Of a DNA stretch of 64,000 nucleotides, positions 16,034 to 25,642 are shown piece after piece; within the stretch, counting starts at the first letter, position 1; each line of letters starts with the position of its first letter. The position numbers and the translations under genes were made by a program. The DNA lies in NCBI GenBank assembly GCA_963833675.1, contig CAWHYW010000022.1:310001-374000 (forward strand), in the 5' to 3' direction. Below the pieces are notes generated by a model, which did no database searches, was not told the origin of the DNA, and saw only the letters and a program-made list of their open reading frames with translations. Origin of the DNA: DASQDN01 sp963833675. GTDB taxonomy: Bacteria > Acidobacteriota > Terriglobia > Bryobacterales > Bryobacteraceae.

Positions 16034-16550
16034 GGTCTTCCGTAAGCTGGTTGATAACTTTGTCAGCCAACGAATTCATCGACGTCGAGCGGCCGTCCTT
16101 AGGGATCGCATAGTGCGACCAGATGATGGCCCGAGTCTTACGGGACACTAGAAACACGTTGCCCCTACCTTTGCCGAAGGAATTCGTATGCACGGCTGGA
16201 GCAACGGAGTTCTCAATGGTTTCCGGGGTCTTACCTTTTTGGGCGGATTCCTTGCCATCTTTGGTATCGTTCTCTTCCTCTACTTCTTTCGGGGGAGGAG
16301 GAGGCGGGTAGAGTTCTTCCCATTTCTGTTCAAACGCAGTGCCAATCCGATCGGTGAACACGGCATCCGCAATATTGGGGTCGGTGACAACTTCGAACAC
16401 TCCGCGCTTCGTGAGCTGGTTTGCGAGATACTGATCCAGACCATTCGTCATCTGCATCATGTAAACCGTCTTCACATTTGGGAGCTCGGGGTTAGCAGCG
16501 CCAAAGGCGCATATCGACACAACACCGAGCAGAACACTGCGCAATACCAT
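16017..16550 (-). CDS. Hypothetical secreted protein
   Basis: About 177 aa from the ATG at 16550 (another ATG 24 bases upstream). The start was chosen because it gives a compact signal peptide (MVLRSVLLGVVSICAFGA). After it come a possible TolB/YajG-like alpha-beta part (VKTVYMMQMTNGLDQYLANQLTKRG, IADAVFTDRIG), a six-proline run and an acidic-lysine-rich linker (KEVEEENDTKDGKE), then an NVFLVSRKTRAIIWSHY segment. The pattern 'small secreted, binds or reports on others' is typical of acidobacterial lipoprotein-like genes, but no family is certain. It interrupts the glycosyltransferase cluster on the opposite strand. Confidence 0.7.
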   Translation of the reverse strand: MVLRSVLLGVVSICAFGAANPELPNVKTVYMMQMTNGLDQYLANQLTKRGVFEVVTDPNIADAVFTDRIGTAFEQKWEELYPPPPPPKEVEEENDTKDGKESAQKGKTPETIENSVAPAVHTNSFGKGRGNVFLVSRKTRAIIWSHYAIPKDGRSTSMNSLADKVINQLTEDLKPPK

Positions 16551-16630
16551 ATATCCTTCCAGACGCGAGTTCATCCGATTTGGACGGCGGCTCCTTATAG
16601 AATAAAGCTAATCCCGCGCCAGCCCTCTGC

Positions 16631-17302
16631 ATGTACAAAGGTCAATCCATAACCGTGATCATTCCCTGCCTGAACGAGGAACAAGGGATTGAGAAGGTTC
16701 TGCGCCGTCTTCCGGAGTTCGTGGACCAGACTATCGTGGTCGATAACGGGTCAACCGATCGGACTTCCGAGGTCGCACGGTCGCTCGGCGCAGAAGTGAT
16801 TCGGGAAGACGTACGCGGATATGGGAGAGCTTACAAACGTGGATTTGCCGATGCAACTGGCGACATAATCATTACACTTGATGGCGACCATAGCTATCCG
16901 GCGGATGCTCTCGCGTACCTACTCGAAGCCTTTCTGCACCTCGAGGTCGATTTCCTAAATGCTTCACGATTCCCGGTCCGGGATCGGCACGCCATGAGTC
17001 TCAAGCACAAATTCGGCAATCTCGTATTATCGCTGGCGATGTCCATTCTGTACTTCCGGTGGGTGCGAGATTCTCAGTCTGGGATGTGGGTGTTTCGCCG
17101 CTCCATCCTGAAACACTTGAGCCTGATCTCCGATGGTATGGCCTTCTCAGAAGAAATCAAAATCGAAGCTCTCAAGACAAGCCGGGTTCGTTTTACCGAA
17201 ATCTCCATACAGTACACATCCCGGCTCGGTGAGATCAAGCTGAACCCCTGGCGCGATGGCTTCCACAATCTTTGGTTCCTCGTGAAGAAACGGTTTACCT
17301 GA
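16631..17302 (+). CDS. Glycosyltransferase family 2, polyprenyl-phosphate sugar transferase type
   Basis: 223 aa GT2 enzyme with the GT-A signature near the N-terminus (ITVIIPCLNEEQGIEKVL), IVVDNGSTDRT, and the metal-binding DGDHSYP segment (LDGDHSYPADAL). The compact size and ARGYGRAYKRGF-like region (VRGYGRAYKRGFADATGD) resemble dolichyl-phosphate mannose/glucose synthases, which transfer a sugar to a polyprenyl phosphate carrier. No C-terminal membrane helices are visible. Its stop overlaps the next GT2 start (TGATG). Confidence 0.85.
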   Translation: MYKGQSITVIIPCLNEEQGIEKVLRRLPEFVDQTIVVDNGSTDRTSEVARSLGAEVIREDVRGYGRAYKRGFADATGDIIITLDGDHSYPADALAYLLEAFLHLEVDFLNASRFPVRDRHAMSLKHKFGNLVLSLAMSILYFRWVRDSQSGMWVFRRSILKHLSLISDGMAFSEEIKIEALKTSRVRFTEISIQYTSRLGEIKLNPWRDGFHNLWFLVKKRFT

Positions 17303-18290
17303 TGCGCGTAGCTGCGGTGATCGCCAATTGGAATGGCGCGTCGTTGTTAAGGAGCCTCCTGCCCACGATCGCTGCTCAGACGCGCCCATTCAATGAAATC
17401 GTTTTAGTAGACAACGGTTCTACGGACGACTCTATTGCCTTTGCCGAAAGCTTGGGCGTTAAGGTCATGCAACTTGGTAAAAATCGGGGCTTCGCTCCCG
17501 CGGTGAATGCCGGTGTCGACGCAGTCCGCGCCGACGTAGTCGCGATACTCAACAACGACGTTAGGCTTCACAGTGATTGGCTTGCATTTGCTATATCGCG
17601 ATTCGACGATACTTCGGTCTCATTTGTGACTGGCAAAACGCTGACGGAAGCGGATCATAAGATCATGGACGGCGCCTTCGACGCGCTTTCTCGGGGTGGA
17701 TGCGCCCTGCGCTGCGGGGCGGGGCGGTGGGATGGTCCTTATTGGTCGCACTCCCGAGCAATCCAGTTCGCGCCGTTCACGGCCATTCTCGTTCGTCGCG
17801 CTGTTTTCCAGGAGCTTGGCGGGTTGGATGAGATGTTCGAATCGTATCTGGAAGATGTGGAATTCGGACTTCGGTGTGCGTCCAGACGATACACCGGTGT
17901 TTACGAACCTCGAGCAGTCGCCACCCATCTTGGCAGCGCAACTCTGGGCCGGTGGAACTCTACAACCGTAAGGAATATCGCGAGAAATCAAGTGCTGCTG
18001 GTCGCGAGGCACTACGATGCAGCCACCCTCTGGCGATTCGGTTGGCCGATTGCTGTGTCACAGCTTCTGTGGGGTGTGGTTGCGCTTCGACATGGCGCTG
18101 GAGCCGCTTGGATCGGAGGCAAACTTGACGGCTTGCGTATGTTCCGACTCTGTCGGGCGCCGGCCACCCCCGCGTACGGGAAGTGCTGCGTGCAAGCGAA
18201 CGTACACTTCGGGATGTTCAAACCTCTACCGGCTTCGATTGGTATTGGCGGCTGTACCTGGCGCTGACATTTAGCCGATGGTCGAACTAG
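17302..18290 (+). CDS. Glycosyltransferase family 2 (rhamnosyltransferase-like), C-terminal frameshift
   Basis: GT2 with VAAVIANWNGASLLRSLLP, IVLVDNGSTDDS, NKNRGFAPAVNAG-like segment and ILNNDVRLHSDWL, plus the acceptor motif ELGGLDEMFESYLEDVEFGLR. ATG at 17302 overlaps the previous stop. The first frame runs to 18267 but its last ~40 residues look random, while the -1 frame from ~18155 encodes HPRVREVLRASERTLRDVQ and WYWRLYLALTFSR, then stops at 18290, 1 bp before the next gene. One G appears to be missing in GGG at 18155-18157; the repaired product is about 329 aa. Confidence 0.82.
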
Positions 18291-18291
18291 A

Positions 18292-19185
18292 ATGCCGGGA
18301 ATCGTCGTTGTGACGTACAACTCGGTCGAGGTGATCGAAACGTGTATTGACGCTTGCCAGCGTTTAGCGGTGGACAGCATCGTGGTTGTGGATAACGCAT
18401 CCATGGACGGAACGGTTCAGCGGGTGAGTCAGATCGCAAATGTCGAATTAATTGCGAACCCTACAAATCGGGGGTTTGCCGCTGCGGTGAATCAAGGGAT
18501 CGCGGCATTGAAAACAGACACAGTTCTGATCCTTAACCCGGATGCAATTCCGATTGGGGGGTTGGACGCATTAGAACGGTCCGCCTTGAGCGAAGGTGTA
18601 GGCGCCGCTACAGGCCGCCTGATCGGATTCGACGGACATGACCAGAACGGTTTCAACATTCGCGCGTTTCCGACGGCGTGGACATTGGTTTTCGAGGCGT
18701 TCGGATTGAACAGAGTCTGGCCTGGAAATCCGGTGAATCGCCGGTATCGCCAAGCCACGCCATCGACGGAAGAGAACATAGATCAACCCGCAGGAGCATT
18801 TTTGTTAATCCGAAGGAGTGCCTGGCAGGAGTTGGGCGGCTTCGATGAGGGCTTTTTTCCAATCTGGTTCGAAGATGTGGATTTTTGCAAGCGGTTAAAA
18901 GATTCGGGCTATCACATCCGCTACACACCCGAGGCAATTGCAAGACATCACGGTGGACATTCTGCGACACAGTTGCCCTGGAAAGAGCGTCAGGTATTCT
19001 GGTATGGTAGCCTTCTAAGATACGCTTCGAAGCATCTGTCTATAGCCTCGAGGCGGGCCGTTGGATTAGCTGTGATACTGGCTTGTTTCCCGCGCATGTT
19101 GGCGGGCATGTTTCAGTTCGGAGTCTCCGAGTCGGTATCAGTGTATGTTAGAGTCGTTTGGCTGGCCGGACGGTGCTTGCGTTAG
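18292..19185 (+). CDS. Glycosyltransferase family 2
   Basis: 297 aa. GT-A fold motifs: IVVVTYNSVEVIETCI, SIVVVDNASMDGT, NRGFAAAVNQGIA and the ILNPDA metal site, then acceptor-side LGGFDEGFFPIWFEDVDFCKRL and a GYHIRYTPEAIARHHGG histidine segment. These are typical of rhamnosyl- and galactofuranosyl-type transferases of O-antigen assembly. The C-terminus has a hydrophobic stretch (AVGLAVILACFPRMLAGMF) that could associate with the membrane. It starts 1 bp after the repaired stop of the previous gene. Confidence 0.88.
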   Translation: MPGIVVVTYNSVEVIETCIDACQRLAVDSIVVVDNASMDGTVQRVSQIANVELIANPTNRGFAAAVNQGIAALKTDTVLILNPDAIPIGGLDALERSALSEGVGAATGRLIGFDGHDQNGFNIRAFPTAWTLVFEAFGLNRVWPGNPVNRRYRQATPSTEENIDQPAGAFLLIRRSAWQELGGFDEGFFPIWFEDVDFCKRLKDSGYHIRYTPEAIARHHGGHSATQLPWKERQVFWYGSLLRYASKHLSIASRRAVGLAVILACFPRMLAGMFQFGVSESVSVYVRVVWLAGRCLR

Positions 19186-19262
19186 GGTGAGGCGCGGGCG
19201 TAGTACACCGGTTTGAAGCCGTTCGACGGAAAAACAGGAAGCAGTCCAGATAAATAGATTGC

Positions 19263-20312
19263 ATGCCCCATAACGACTACGTATCCGTCACGATTGTGAC
19301 GTACAACAGTGGCCGGTTCATCAAACGATGTCTTGAATCCGTCCTGGAGCAGAAGTATGACAAAAAAGAAATCGTCGTCATTGATAACGCCTCCACTGAC
19401 GGGACCGTGGATATTCTCGAGCAATTCGAGGAGTGCTGCAGGATCGTTTACAACTCCGAAAATATAGGTTTTGCCGCCGCGCAGAACCAGGCGATCGACC
19501 TGGCAAAAGGCTCCTGGGTGCTCACGCTCAACCCTGACGTTCTGCTGCTGCCCAATTTCATTCAAGCCTTGGTCGATGCCGGGCAAGTGGACGAGCGCAT
19601 CGGGACTGTCTGCGGCAAGCTATTGACAATGAAAGCGACCATGGAATTGCCTGAGCAGGCGCTCGTCGATTCTACTGGAATCTACTTCACTCCGATGATG
19701 CGGCACCTCGATCGCGGCAGCCAGGAAGTCGATAACGGCCACTACCGGGTCAACGAATACGTCTTTGGGGCGACGGCAGCAGCAGCGCTTTATCGCCGGG
19801 AGATGATCGACGACATCTGTATTCAGGGCGAGTTCTTCGATCCCGATTTCTTCGTCTACCGTGAAGACGCGGATGTCGCATGGCGGGCCCAACTGTTAGG
19901 CTGGCGCTGCATGTATACTCCTCATGCTCTCGGGTACCACGTCCGTAACGTTCTGCCGGGTAATCGGCGCGCTCTGCCGTCGGTGATCAACATGCATTCG
20001 GTGAAAAACCGGTTCCTAATGCGGTTGAAGAACATGACACCGGATCTCTATCGCAAAAACTGGGTATCGATCACCAGTCGCGATCTGGTGGTTGTCGGCT
20101 GCTGTATGGTCCGGGAGTTCACCTCACTTAAGGCGTTTTGGTACATCGCGCGAAATTGGCGGCGCGTGCTCGAAAAGCGCTCAGAGATCATGAGCCGGCG
20201 TCGAGTAACCGACGAGTACCTGGCGAGCTGGTTCTCCTATGAACCGATTGCGAGACCGGCGCCTAAGACACCGGCGCGTGCTGTCAGCCGTCAAAAGGCA
20301 GTTCGGCGGTAA
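19263..20312 (+). CDS. Glycosyltransferase family 2
   Basis: 349 aa GT2: VSVTIVTYNSGRFIKRCL, IVVIDNASTDGTVDIL, NIGFAAAQNQAID, TLNPDVLLLPNF and FFDPDFFVYREDADVAWRAQLLG. The YREDxD pattern in place of the common FEDxD is an accepted variant in rhamnosyltransferases. The lysine/arginine-rich C-terminus ends in KAVRR. A 77-bp gap separates it from the previous gene and 8 bp from the next, so it may have its own ribosome site but shares the cluster transcript. Acceptor and donor sugars are not predictable. Confidence 0.86.
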   Translation: MPHNDYVSVTIVTYNSGRFIKRCLESVLEQKYDKKEIVVIDNASTDGTVDILEQFEECCRIVYNSENIGFAAAQNQAIDLAKGSWVLTLNPDVLLLPNFIQALVDAGQVDERIGTVCGKLLTMKATMELPEQALVDSTGIYFTPMMRHLDRGSQEVDNGHYRVNEYVFGATAAAALYRREMIDDICIQGEFFDPDFFVYREDADVAWRAQLLGWRCMYTPHALGYHVRNVLPGNRRALPSVINMHSVKNRFLMRLKNMTPDLYRKNWVSITSRDLVVVGCCMVREFTSLKAFWYIARNWRRVLEKRSEIMSRRRVTDEYLASWFSYEPIARPAPKTPARAVSRQKAVRR

Positions 20313-20320
20313 CTGAGGCG

Positions 20321-21400
20321 ATGAAGATTGCCCTGTTGGGCACTCGGGGTATCCCCGCGAACTACGGTGGATTTGAGACCTTCGCTGAAGAAATCTCGCC
20401 TAGACTTGTTGCGCGCGGCCATTCCGTAACCGTCTACTGCCGCAACCGTCACACGGAGCCCTCGTATCGGGGCGTCGATCTTCGATACCTTCCCACAATA
20501 CGCCGTAAATACTTCGATACGATCGCGCACACCTTTGTCTCAACCCTCGATCTCCTTCTTAACCGCCACGACGTAGCCCTATACTGCAATGCCGCTAACG
20601 CGATCTTCACCTGGATTCCGAGAATCACCGGTACGCCGGTAGCGTTAAACGTGGATGGCTTAGAGCGGAAGCGCAAGAAGTGGAACTTCCTTGGGAGTTC
20701 CTGGTATCGCGCTTCCGAGTGGCTGTCGATATGGATGCCGAACGCAATTGTGTCCGATGCCGAGAAGATCCGCATGTACTACAGACAAAACTACGGGGCC
20801 GAGTCGACGTTCATCCCGTATGGGGCAGAGACGGGAAAAGTCGCGTCGATAGGGATGCTCAATAAATTGGGACTCGAGCCGGGAGAGTACTTTCTATACG
20901 TGAGTCGAATGGAGCCGGAAAACAACGCCTTGATGGTGAGAGAAGCATTCGAGCGGCTAGCGACGAAAAAAAAGCTTGCTTTGGTCGGGCATGCTCCGTA
21001 CGCCGACGATTACATAGCTCGTGTGCGCGACACGAAAGACCCCCGCGTCGTCATCCCAGGAGCCATCTATGGCGAAGGCTATAAGGAGCTGCAGTCGCAT
21101 TGCTTCGCTTATATCCACGCGACGGAAGTGGGCGGTACGCATCCCGCGCTAATCGAAGCTATGGGACGCGGGGCCCTCACTTTGTATCTCGACACCCCGG
21201 AGAATCGCGAGGTAGCAGGAGATGTCGCGATCCCATTCACACACGACGATCTCACCAGGAAATTGAATTTCGCCCTCACTTGCTGTGAGCAGGATCGAGC
21301 CGCTTTTCGCGAAGCAGCCGAGCAAAGAGTGCAGCAGCGCTATAGCTGGGATTATGTGACTGCCGCATACGAGAGTCTGTTTCGAGAGCTGCTCGCATAA
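20321..21400 (+). CDS. Glycosyltransferase with DUF1972 N-terminus (GT4-like rhamnosyltransferase)
   Basis: 359 aa. The N-terminal block KIALLGTRGIPANYGGFETFAEEI is diagnostic of DUF1972, found at the front of GT4-type rhamnosyl/mannosyltransferases of surface polysaccharide clusters. The C-terminal half has the GT-B donor-binding signature (YLYVSRMEPENN-like FLYVSRMEPENN, then GTHPALIEAMGRGAL and NREVAGDVAIPF). TGAGG precedes the ATG closely. It closes the polysaccharide run before alr. Confidence in family is high, in the donor sugar low. Confidence 0.88.
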   Translation: MKIALLGTRGIPANYGGFETFAEEISPRLVARGHSVTVYCRNRHTEPSYRGVDLRYLPTIRRKYFDTIAHTFVSTLDLLLNRHDVALYCNAANAIFTWIPRITGTPVALNVDGLERKRKKWNFLGSSWYRASEWLSIWMPNAIVSDAEKIRMYYRQNYGAESTFIPYGAETGKVASIGMLNKLGLEPGEYFLYVSRMEPENNALMVREAFERLATKKKLALVGHAPYADDYIARVRDTKDPRVVIPGAIYGEGYKELQSHCFAYIHATEVGGTHPALIEAMGRGALTLYLDTPENREVAGDVAIPFTHDDLTRKLNFALTCCEQDRAAFREAAEQRVQQRYSWDYVTAAYESLFRELLA

Positions 21401-21407
21401 TAAGCTT

Positions 21408-22535
21408 ATGGCGACCTCGCCTTTTCGCTCCTGGGTCGAAATCTCGCGATCTCAGCTTGCAAGCAACTTTCGGGCAATCAAGCAGGCAGTCGGTGCGGAT
21501 ATAACGATAATGCCGGTCGTAAAGGCTGACGCGTACCGGCACGGCGCGATTGAGATTGCTCGGGTTCTTGTCGCGAACGGAGCGCAATGGCTGGCAGTCA
21601 GCAACGTAGAAGAAGGCTTGGCTCTGCGAGACGCGGGGATCGGAACACGTATTCTCGTCATGGCGGATTTTCTGCCGGTTGGGCGAGTCGCGATGTGCGA
21701 GCACGGCCTTACACCGGTTATCCACGATCTTGATGATGTGAAGGCGTTGAACGAACTCGGTATAGCCAAAGGCGAACCGATTGCTTTCCATTTGAAGATC
21801 GACACCGGGATGTGTCGTCTCGGCACCCGAGCTTCCGCGGCCGACATCGCAGCAACACTCGCTGGCAATCCATTCGTTCGGCTGGAAGGGTTGATGACGC
21901 ATTTCGCGTCTGTGGCCGACTTCACCTCGGAACAAACCGACGAGCAGACATTCTGCTTTTTCCAGGTCGTCGAGGGCCTTCGTGAACTGGGGATCGAACC
22001 GCGCTACACACACTTGTCCAGCACTGGCGGAATTGCATACCGTCAACGCGAAGCCTGGGGCAACATGGTTCGACCGGGACATGCCATCTACGGATATGTA
22101 TCGCCGGCCCGTTCGGGTCCGGCCAGCAGCTTACGAGTGAGTCCGGCAATGTGTTGGAAGGCAGCCGTTCTGACGGTCAAAGAAATACCGGCGGGGGCGC
22201 AGGTTGGGTATGGCGGCATCTTTCATGCTCCCGAGTCGATGCGTATCGCGGTGCTTGCCGTTGGTTACGCCGACGGAGTGCCGCACCGCTTGTCGAATCG
22301 TGGAAGGGTTATTGTCCGGGGCAAGTTCGCCCCGATTCTTGGAGCGGTGTCCATGGACCTGACCACGATCGACATCACGCACTGCCCTGAAGTCTGTCCG
22401 GGAGACTCAGTAACAATTCTCGGCTCCGAAGCCGGCATTGCTATTGATGCTCAAGAGATCGCTCGTCAAGCCGGAACCATTTCGTATAGCGTGCTGTGCG
22501 GAATTAGCTCTCGCGTGAAGCGGGTATATCTGTAG
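21408..22535 (+). CDS. alr: Alanine racemase
   Basis: 375-aa fold type III PLP enzyme that converts L- to D-alanine for peptidoglycan. The lysine that binds PLP is K39 in PVVKADAYRHGA; the second catalytic base is Y268 in QVGYGGIF. HLKIDTGMCRLGT, THLSSTGG and VRPGHAIYGY are further family motifs. The C-terminal domain has the DLTTIDITHCPEVCPGDSVTILG strand set. ATG at 21408 lies 8 bp after the glycosyltransferase stop. Its stop directly abuts that of the convergent Uma2 gene. Confidence 0.93.
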   Translation: MATSPFRSWVEISRSQLASNFRAIKQAVGADITIMPVVKADAYRHGAIEIARVLVANGAQWLAVSNVEEGLALRDAGIGTRILVMADFLPVGRVAMCEHGLTPVIHDLDDVKALNELGIAKGEPIAFHLKIDTGMCRLGTRASAADIAATLAGNPFVRLEGLMTHFASVADFTSEQTDEQTFCFFQVVEGLRELGIEPRYTHLSSTGGIAYRQREAWGNMVRPGHAIYGYVSPARSGPASSLRVSPAMCWKAAVLTVKEIPAGAQVGYGGIFHAPESMRIAVLAVGYADGVPHRLSNRGRVIVRGKFAPILGAVSMDLTTIDITHCPEVCPGDSVTILGSEAGIAIDAQEIARQAGTISYSVLCGISSRVKRVYL

Positions 22536-23114
22536 CTAGCGACCGGTTTCGAACGCCTGCCATAGCCGCGACACGTCGATCTGCACGGGCAGTGCAACAG
22601 AAACGAGGCTACCCTCGTCGATACCATTCCTCTGAACCAACTGCCCTTCCTCCAGAACATACGGCGTTACGATCCGGCGCTTCGGGTCGATCAACCATAC
22701 TTCTGCGGCACTCGCCGACTCGTAATCGGCGAGGAGCTGGTAAACCGATCCCTTTCGATTGCTTGGCGACAAACATTCGGTTACGAGCTTGGGCGCGATC
22801 CAGACGTAGCCTTTGCCCGAGGTTTCCTCGTATTCCGCACGAAGCAGCTCGCTATCGAAAACGGTTATGTCTGGGATACGAACGGCAACCGCAGGCTCCC
22901 GCCTGATCCCCAAACCGTAAGCCGTTGTGATGACGTCGAAGCGTTCTTCCGGCAACTGCTTGGACAGAAGTCGGGCCAACACAGTGATCAGCCGAAAGTG
23001 TCCTTTCTCTGGTGGAGGCATCTGTCGAATTTCTCCGTTCACGATCTCCTCCAGCCGGTCCACCGGCAAGGCCAGCGCTTCTTCCAGAGTCAGTATGTGC
23101 GTCGCGGAGCTCAT
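22536..23114 (-). CDS. Uma2-family (DUF820) restriction-endonuclease-fold protein
   Basis: 192 aa with the Uma2 core: LTLEEALALPVDRLEEIVNGEIRQMPPPEKGH, then RIPDITVFD and VTECLSPSNRKG...YLLADYESASAAEVWLIDP. The PD-(D/E)XK nuclease residues would be D in PDITVF and E in VTECLSP with K in RKG; the usual 'VEVLSP' is VTECLSP here. The cellular role of Uma2 proteins is not established; they are abundant in Acidobacteriota and cyanobacteria and behave as accessory genes. It sits after the gyrB terminator, on the same strand. Confidence 0.82.
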   Translation of the reverse strand: MSSATHILTLEEALALPVDRLEEIVNGEIRQMPPPEKGHFRLITVLARLLSKQLPEERFDVITTAYGLGIRREPAVAVRIPDITVFDSELLRAEYEETSGKGYVWIAPKLVTECLSPSNRKGSVYQLLADYESASAAEVWLIDPKRRIVTPYVLEEGQLVQRNGIDEGSLVSVALPVQIDVSRLWQAFETGR

Positions 23115-23126
23115 ATCAAAATAATA

Positions 23127-23167
23127 GGCCCGATCTGACTCCGGTTAGAAACCGTTCCGATCGGGCC
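23127..23167 (-). terminator. Rho-independent terminator of gyrB
   Basis: GGCCCGATC (23127-23135) and GATCGGGCC (23159-23167) form a perfect 9-bp stem enclosing an inner CGGTT-AGA-AACCG hairpin. On the minus strand it is followed by TATTATTTT. It lies 17 bp beyond the gyrB stop and would insulate the Uma2 gene. CTTTT on the plus strand could make it bidirectional. Confidence 0.75.
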
Positions 23168-23183
23168 GCTTTTAGAGCTGAAA

Positions 23184-25607
23184 CTAAACGTCGAGATTCC
23201 GAACGTCGAGCGCGTTCGTCTCAATGAACTTCCGACGGCTCTCCACGTCATCGCCCATCAGCGTAGAGAAGATCTCTTCGCACTCGACCAGATCTTCCAA
23301 ACGCACCTGAAGCAGCGTACGTTTTTCCGGATTCATCGTCGTCTCCCAGAGCTGCTCGGCGTTCATTTCGCCCAACCCTTTGTAGCGTTGCACCTGAGCG
23401 TCGCGCGTGCCCTCCGCCTTGATGTAGCTCAACAGCTCACGCCAGCCGGTCAGCACTTCTCGATGCCCGTCGTTGACCACAGTAAAGGGAGGGTGATTGT
23501 GACGAGCAATCTGTTTCGCCACAACGCGGAGCTTCTTGAACTCCGGCTGTTGCGCAAGCTCGACACCGATTACTCGTTCGGCGTGCGTCGCGTCGCGATA
23601 GCGAACCTCCCAAACGGAGTGTTCTTCATCGCGCTTCATTTCTACCGGCAACTTCAACGCCTGCAGCGCTTCAAACACCGGCTGCACATTGACCTTCTCT
23701 GCGAAATCAGCCTTGCTGTCGATCTTGTATAGCGAATTGGTAAGTACCTCGACGACACGGCTGTCGCGCAATCTGCGCTCGGCCTGGCGCCAGACAGTCT
23801 GCAGTTCATCGAGACTCATCAGGAAGCTGCGCAGCTCGCCCTTTTCGATCTTGGTGACTTCCGGAGATCCGTACTCAACCGAAATATTCTCCATTGCCCT
23901 ACGGAGAATCTCGGCCGTGAACTCGCGATCGTCTTTGATGTACTTCTCGCTCTTCCCTTTCTTAATTCGATACAGCGGGGGCTGCGCCACGAAGACGTGG
24001 CCTCGCGTAATCAACTCCTGCATGTGCCGGAAGAAGAACGTTAACAGCAGCGTCCGAATGTGCGAGCCGTCTACGTCAGCGTCAGTCATAATAATGATCT
24101 TGTTGTATCGGAGCTTTGCGACATTGAAATCGTCCTTGCCGATACCCGTTCCAATTGCCGTGATCATCGCTCGGATCTCCTCATGTCCGAGCATCTTGTC
24201 ATAACGAGCCTTCTCGACATTCAGGATCTTGCCGCGTAAGGGAAGAATCGCCTGATACCGGCGGTCCCGTCCACCTTTCGCCGTCCCACCCGCGGACTCG
24301 CCCTCGACGAGATACACCTCGCACCGCTCCGGATCCTTCTCCTGACAGTCAGCGAGCTTTCCCGGTAACCCGCCAGAATCGAGAGCGCCCTTACGACGTG
24401 TCAGATCGCGAGCTTTGCGGGCTGCCTCACGAGCGCGCGCCGCTTCGATCGCCTTGCCCACGATTCGCTTCATCACCGTCGGATTCTTATCGAAGTACTC
24501 CGCCAGTTTGTCGTTGACGAACTCCGTCACTTTCCCCGCAATGTCGCTATTGAGCTTGCCTTTCGTCTGTCCTTCGAACTGCGGCTGCGGCAACTTCACG
24601 CTGATAACGGCTGTAAGTCCCTCCCGGACATCATCGCCGGAAAGATTCTCTTTCACATCCTTGAACAGACCCGCAGCCTGACCAGCGGCGTTGATAGTAC
24701 GTGTCAAAGCGCTGCGGAATCCGCTCATGTGCGTTCCGCCGTCAACCGTGTTGATGTTATTCGCGAAACTGAAGAGCGTCTCGGAGTAGCTGTCGTTGTA
24801 TTGAAGCGCTACCTCCATAGTCAAAATGCCATTCGGCACTTCGCGTTCCGCCTCAAAGTGAATCGGTTTGTCATGCAGAGTGTTCTTGCCGCGGTTCAGG
24901 TGTTTGATAAATTCTGCAATACCGCCGCTGTAGTGAAACTCGTGGTTCTTTACAGGATCCTCGCGCTCGTCCGTAAGCGTGATTTTCAGACCCTTGTTGA
25001 GGAACGCCAATTCGCGAAGGCGTTGCGCCAGCGTATCAAAGTTAAACGCTCCCGGATCCATGATCGTGAAATCCGGACGGAATGTGATCTTCGTCCCGGT
25101 CTTGTTTCCTGCTTTGCCCGTCTTTTGCAGCGGCGCCTTCGGAACACCGCGGACGTACTCCTGTTCCCACGTAGCCTTGTCACGCCAGATCTCGAGCTGC
25201 AGGAACTCGGCGAGCGCGTTGACGCAGCTCACCCCGACACCATGTAGACCACCCGAGACTTTGTAGCTGTTGGAGTCGAACTTCCCGCCGGCGTGAAGCT
25301 TCGTGAGGACCACTTCAGCGGCGGACACACCTTCATCGGGATGGATATCAACCGGAATTCCACGCCCGTCATCGACAACCGTGACGGAATTGTCTATATG
25401 GATCGTCACTTCAATATGCGTCGCATGCCCGGCTAACGCCTCATCGACCGAGTTGTCCACCACTTCATAAACGAGATGGTGCAGGCCCGAGATACCCGTA
25501 GAGCCGATGTACATTGCGGGACGAAGCCGCACGGCCTCAAGCCCCTCGAGAACCTTGATACTGCTGGAATCGTAAACGCCCACTGCTGTCACATCTTTAC
25601 TTGCCAT
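23184..25607 (-). CDS. gyrB: DNA gyrase subunit B
   Basis: 807 aa, normal GyrB length. GHKL ATPase: VLEGLEAVRLRPAMYIGSTG, EVVDNSVDEALAGHA, DDGRGIPVD and the GGLHGVGVSCVNAL lid. Transducer and TOPRIM follow, with YLVEGESAGGTAKGGRDRR, LRGKILNVEKAR and IIMTDADVDGSHIRTLLLTF, and the C-terminal QVRLEDLVECEEIF. GyrB hydrolyses ATP to drive negative supercoiling with GyrA, which is not in the window. It reads in the same direction as dnaN and dnaA with 35 bp before it, the dnaA-dnaN-gyrB order of origin regions, without recF between them. Confidence 0.96.
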   Translation of the reverse strand: MASKDVTAVGVYDSSSIKVLEGLEAVRLRPAMYIGSTGISGLHHLVYEVVDNSVDEALAGHATHIEVTIHIDNSVTVVDDGRGIPVDIHPDEGVSAAEVVLTKLHAGGKFDSNSYKVSGGLHGVGVSCVNALAEFLQLEIWRDKATWEQEYVRGVPKAPLQKTGKAGNKTGTKITFRPDFTIMDPGAFNFDTLAQRLRELAFLNKGLKITLTDEREDPVKNHEFHYSGGIAEFIKHLNRGKNTLHDKPIHFEAEREVPNGILTMEVALQYNDSYSETLFSFANNINTVDGGTHMSGFRSALTRTINAAGQAAGLFKDVKENLSGDDVREGLTAVISVKLPQPQFEGQTKGKLNSDIAGKVTEFVNDKLAEYFDKNPTVMKRIVGKAIEAARAREAARKARDLTRRKGALDSGGLPGKLADCQEKDPERCEVYLVEGESAGGTAKGGRDRRYQAILPLRGKILNVEKARYDKMLGHEEIRAMITAIGTGIGKDDFNVAKLRYNKIIIMTDADVDGSHIRTLLLTFFFRHMQELITRGHVFVAQPPLYRIKKGKSEKYIKDDREFTAEILRRAMENISVEYGSPEVTKIEKGELRSFLMSLDELQTVWRQAERRLRDSRVVEVLTNSLYKIDSKADFAEKVNVQPVFEALQALKLPVEMKRDEEHSVWEVRYRDATHAERVIGVELAQQPEFKKLRVVAKQIARHNHPPFTVVNDGHREVLTGWRELLSYIKAEGTRDAQVQRYKGLGEMNAEQLWETTMNPEKRTLLQVRLEDLVECEEIFSTLMGDDVESRRKFIETNALDVRNLDV

Positions 25608-25642
25608 AAATTACCTGATAAAACTCCGCTGCCGATGAATGC

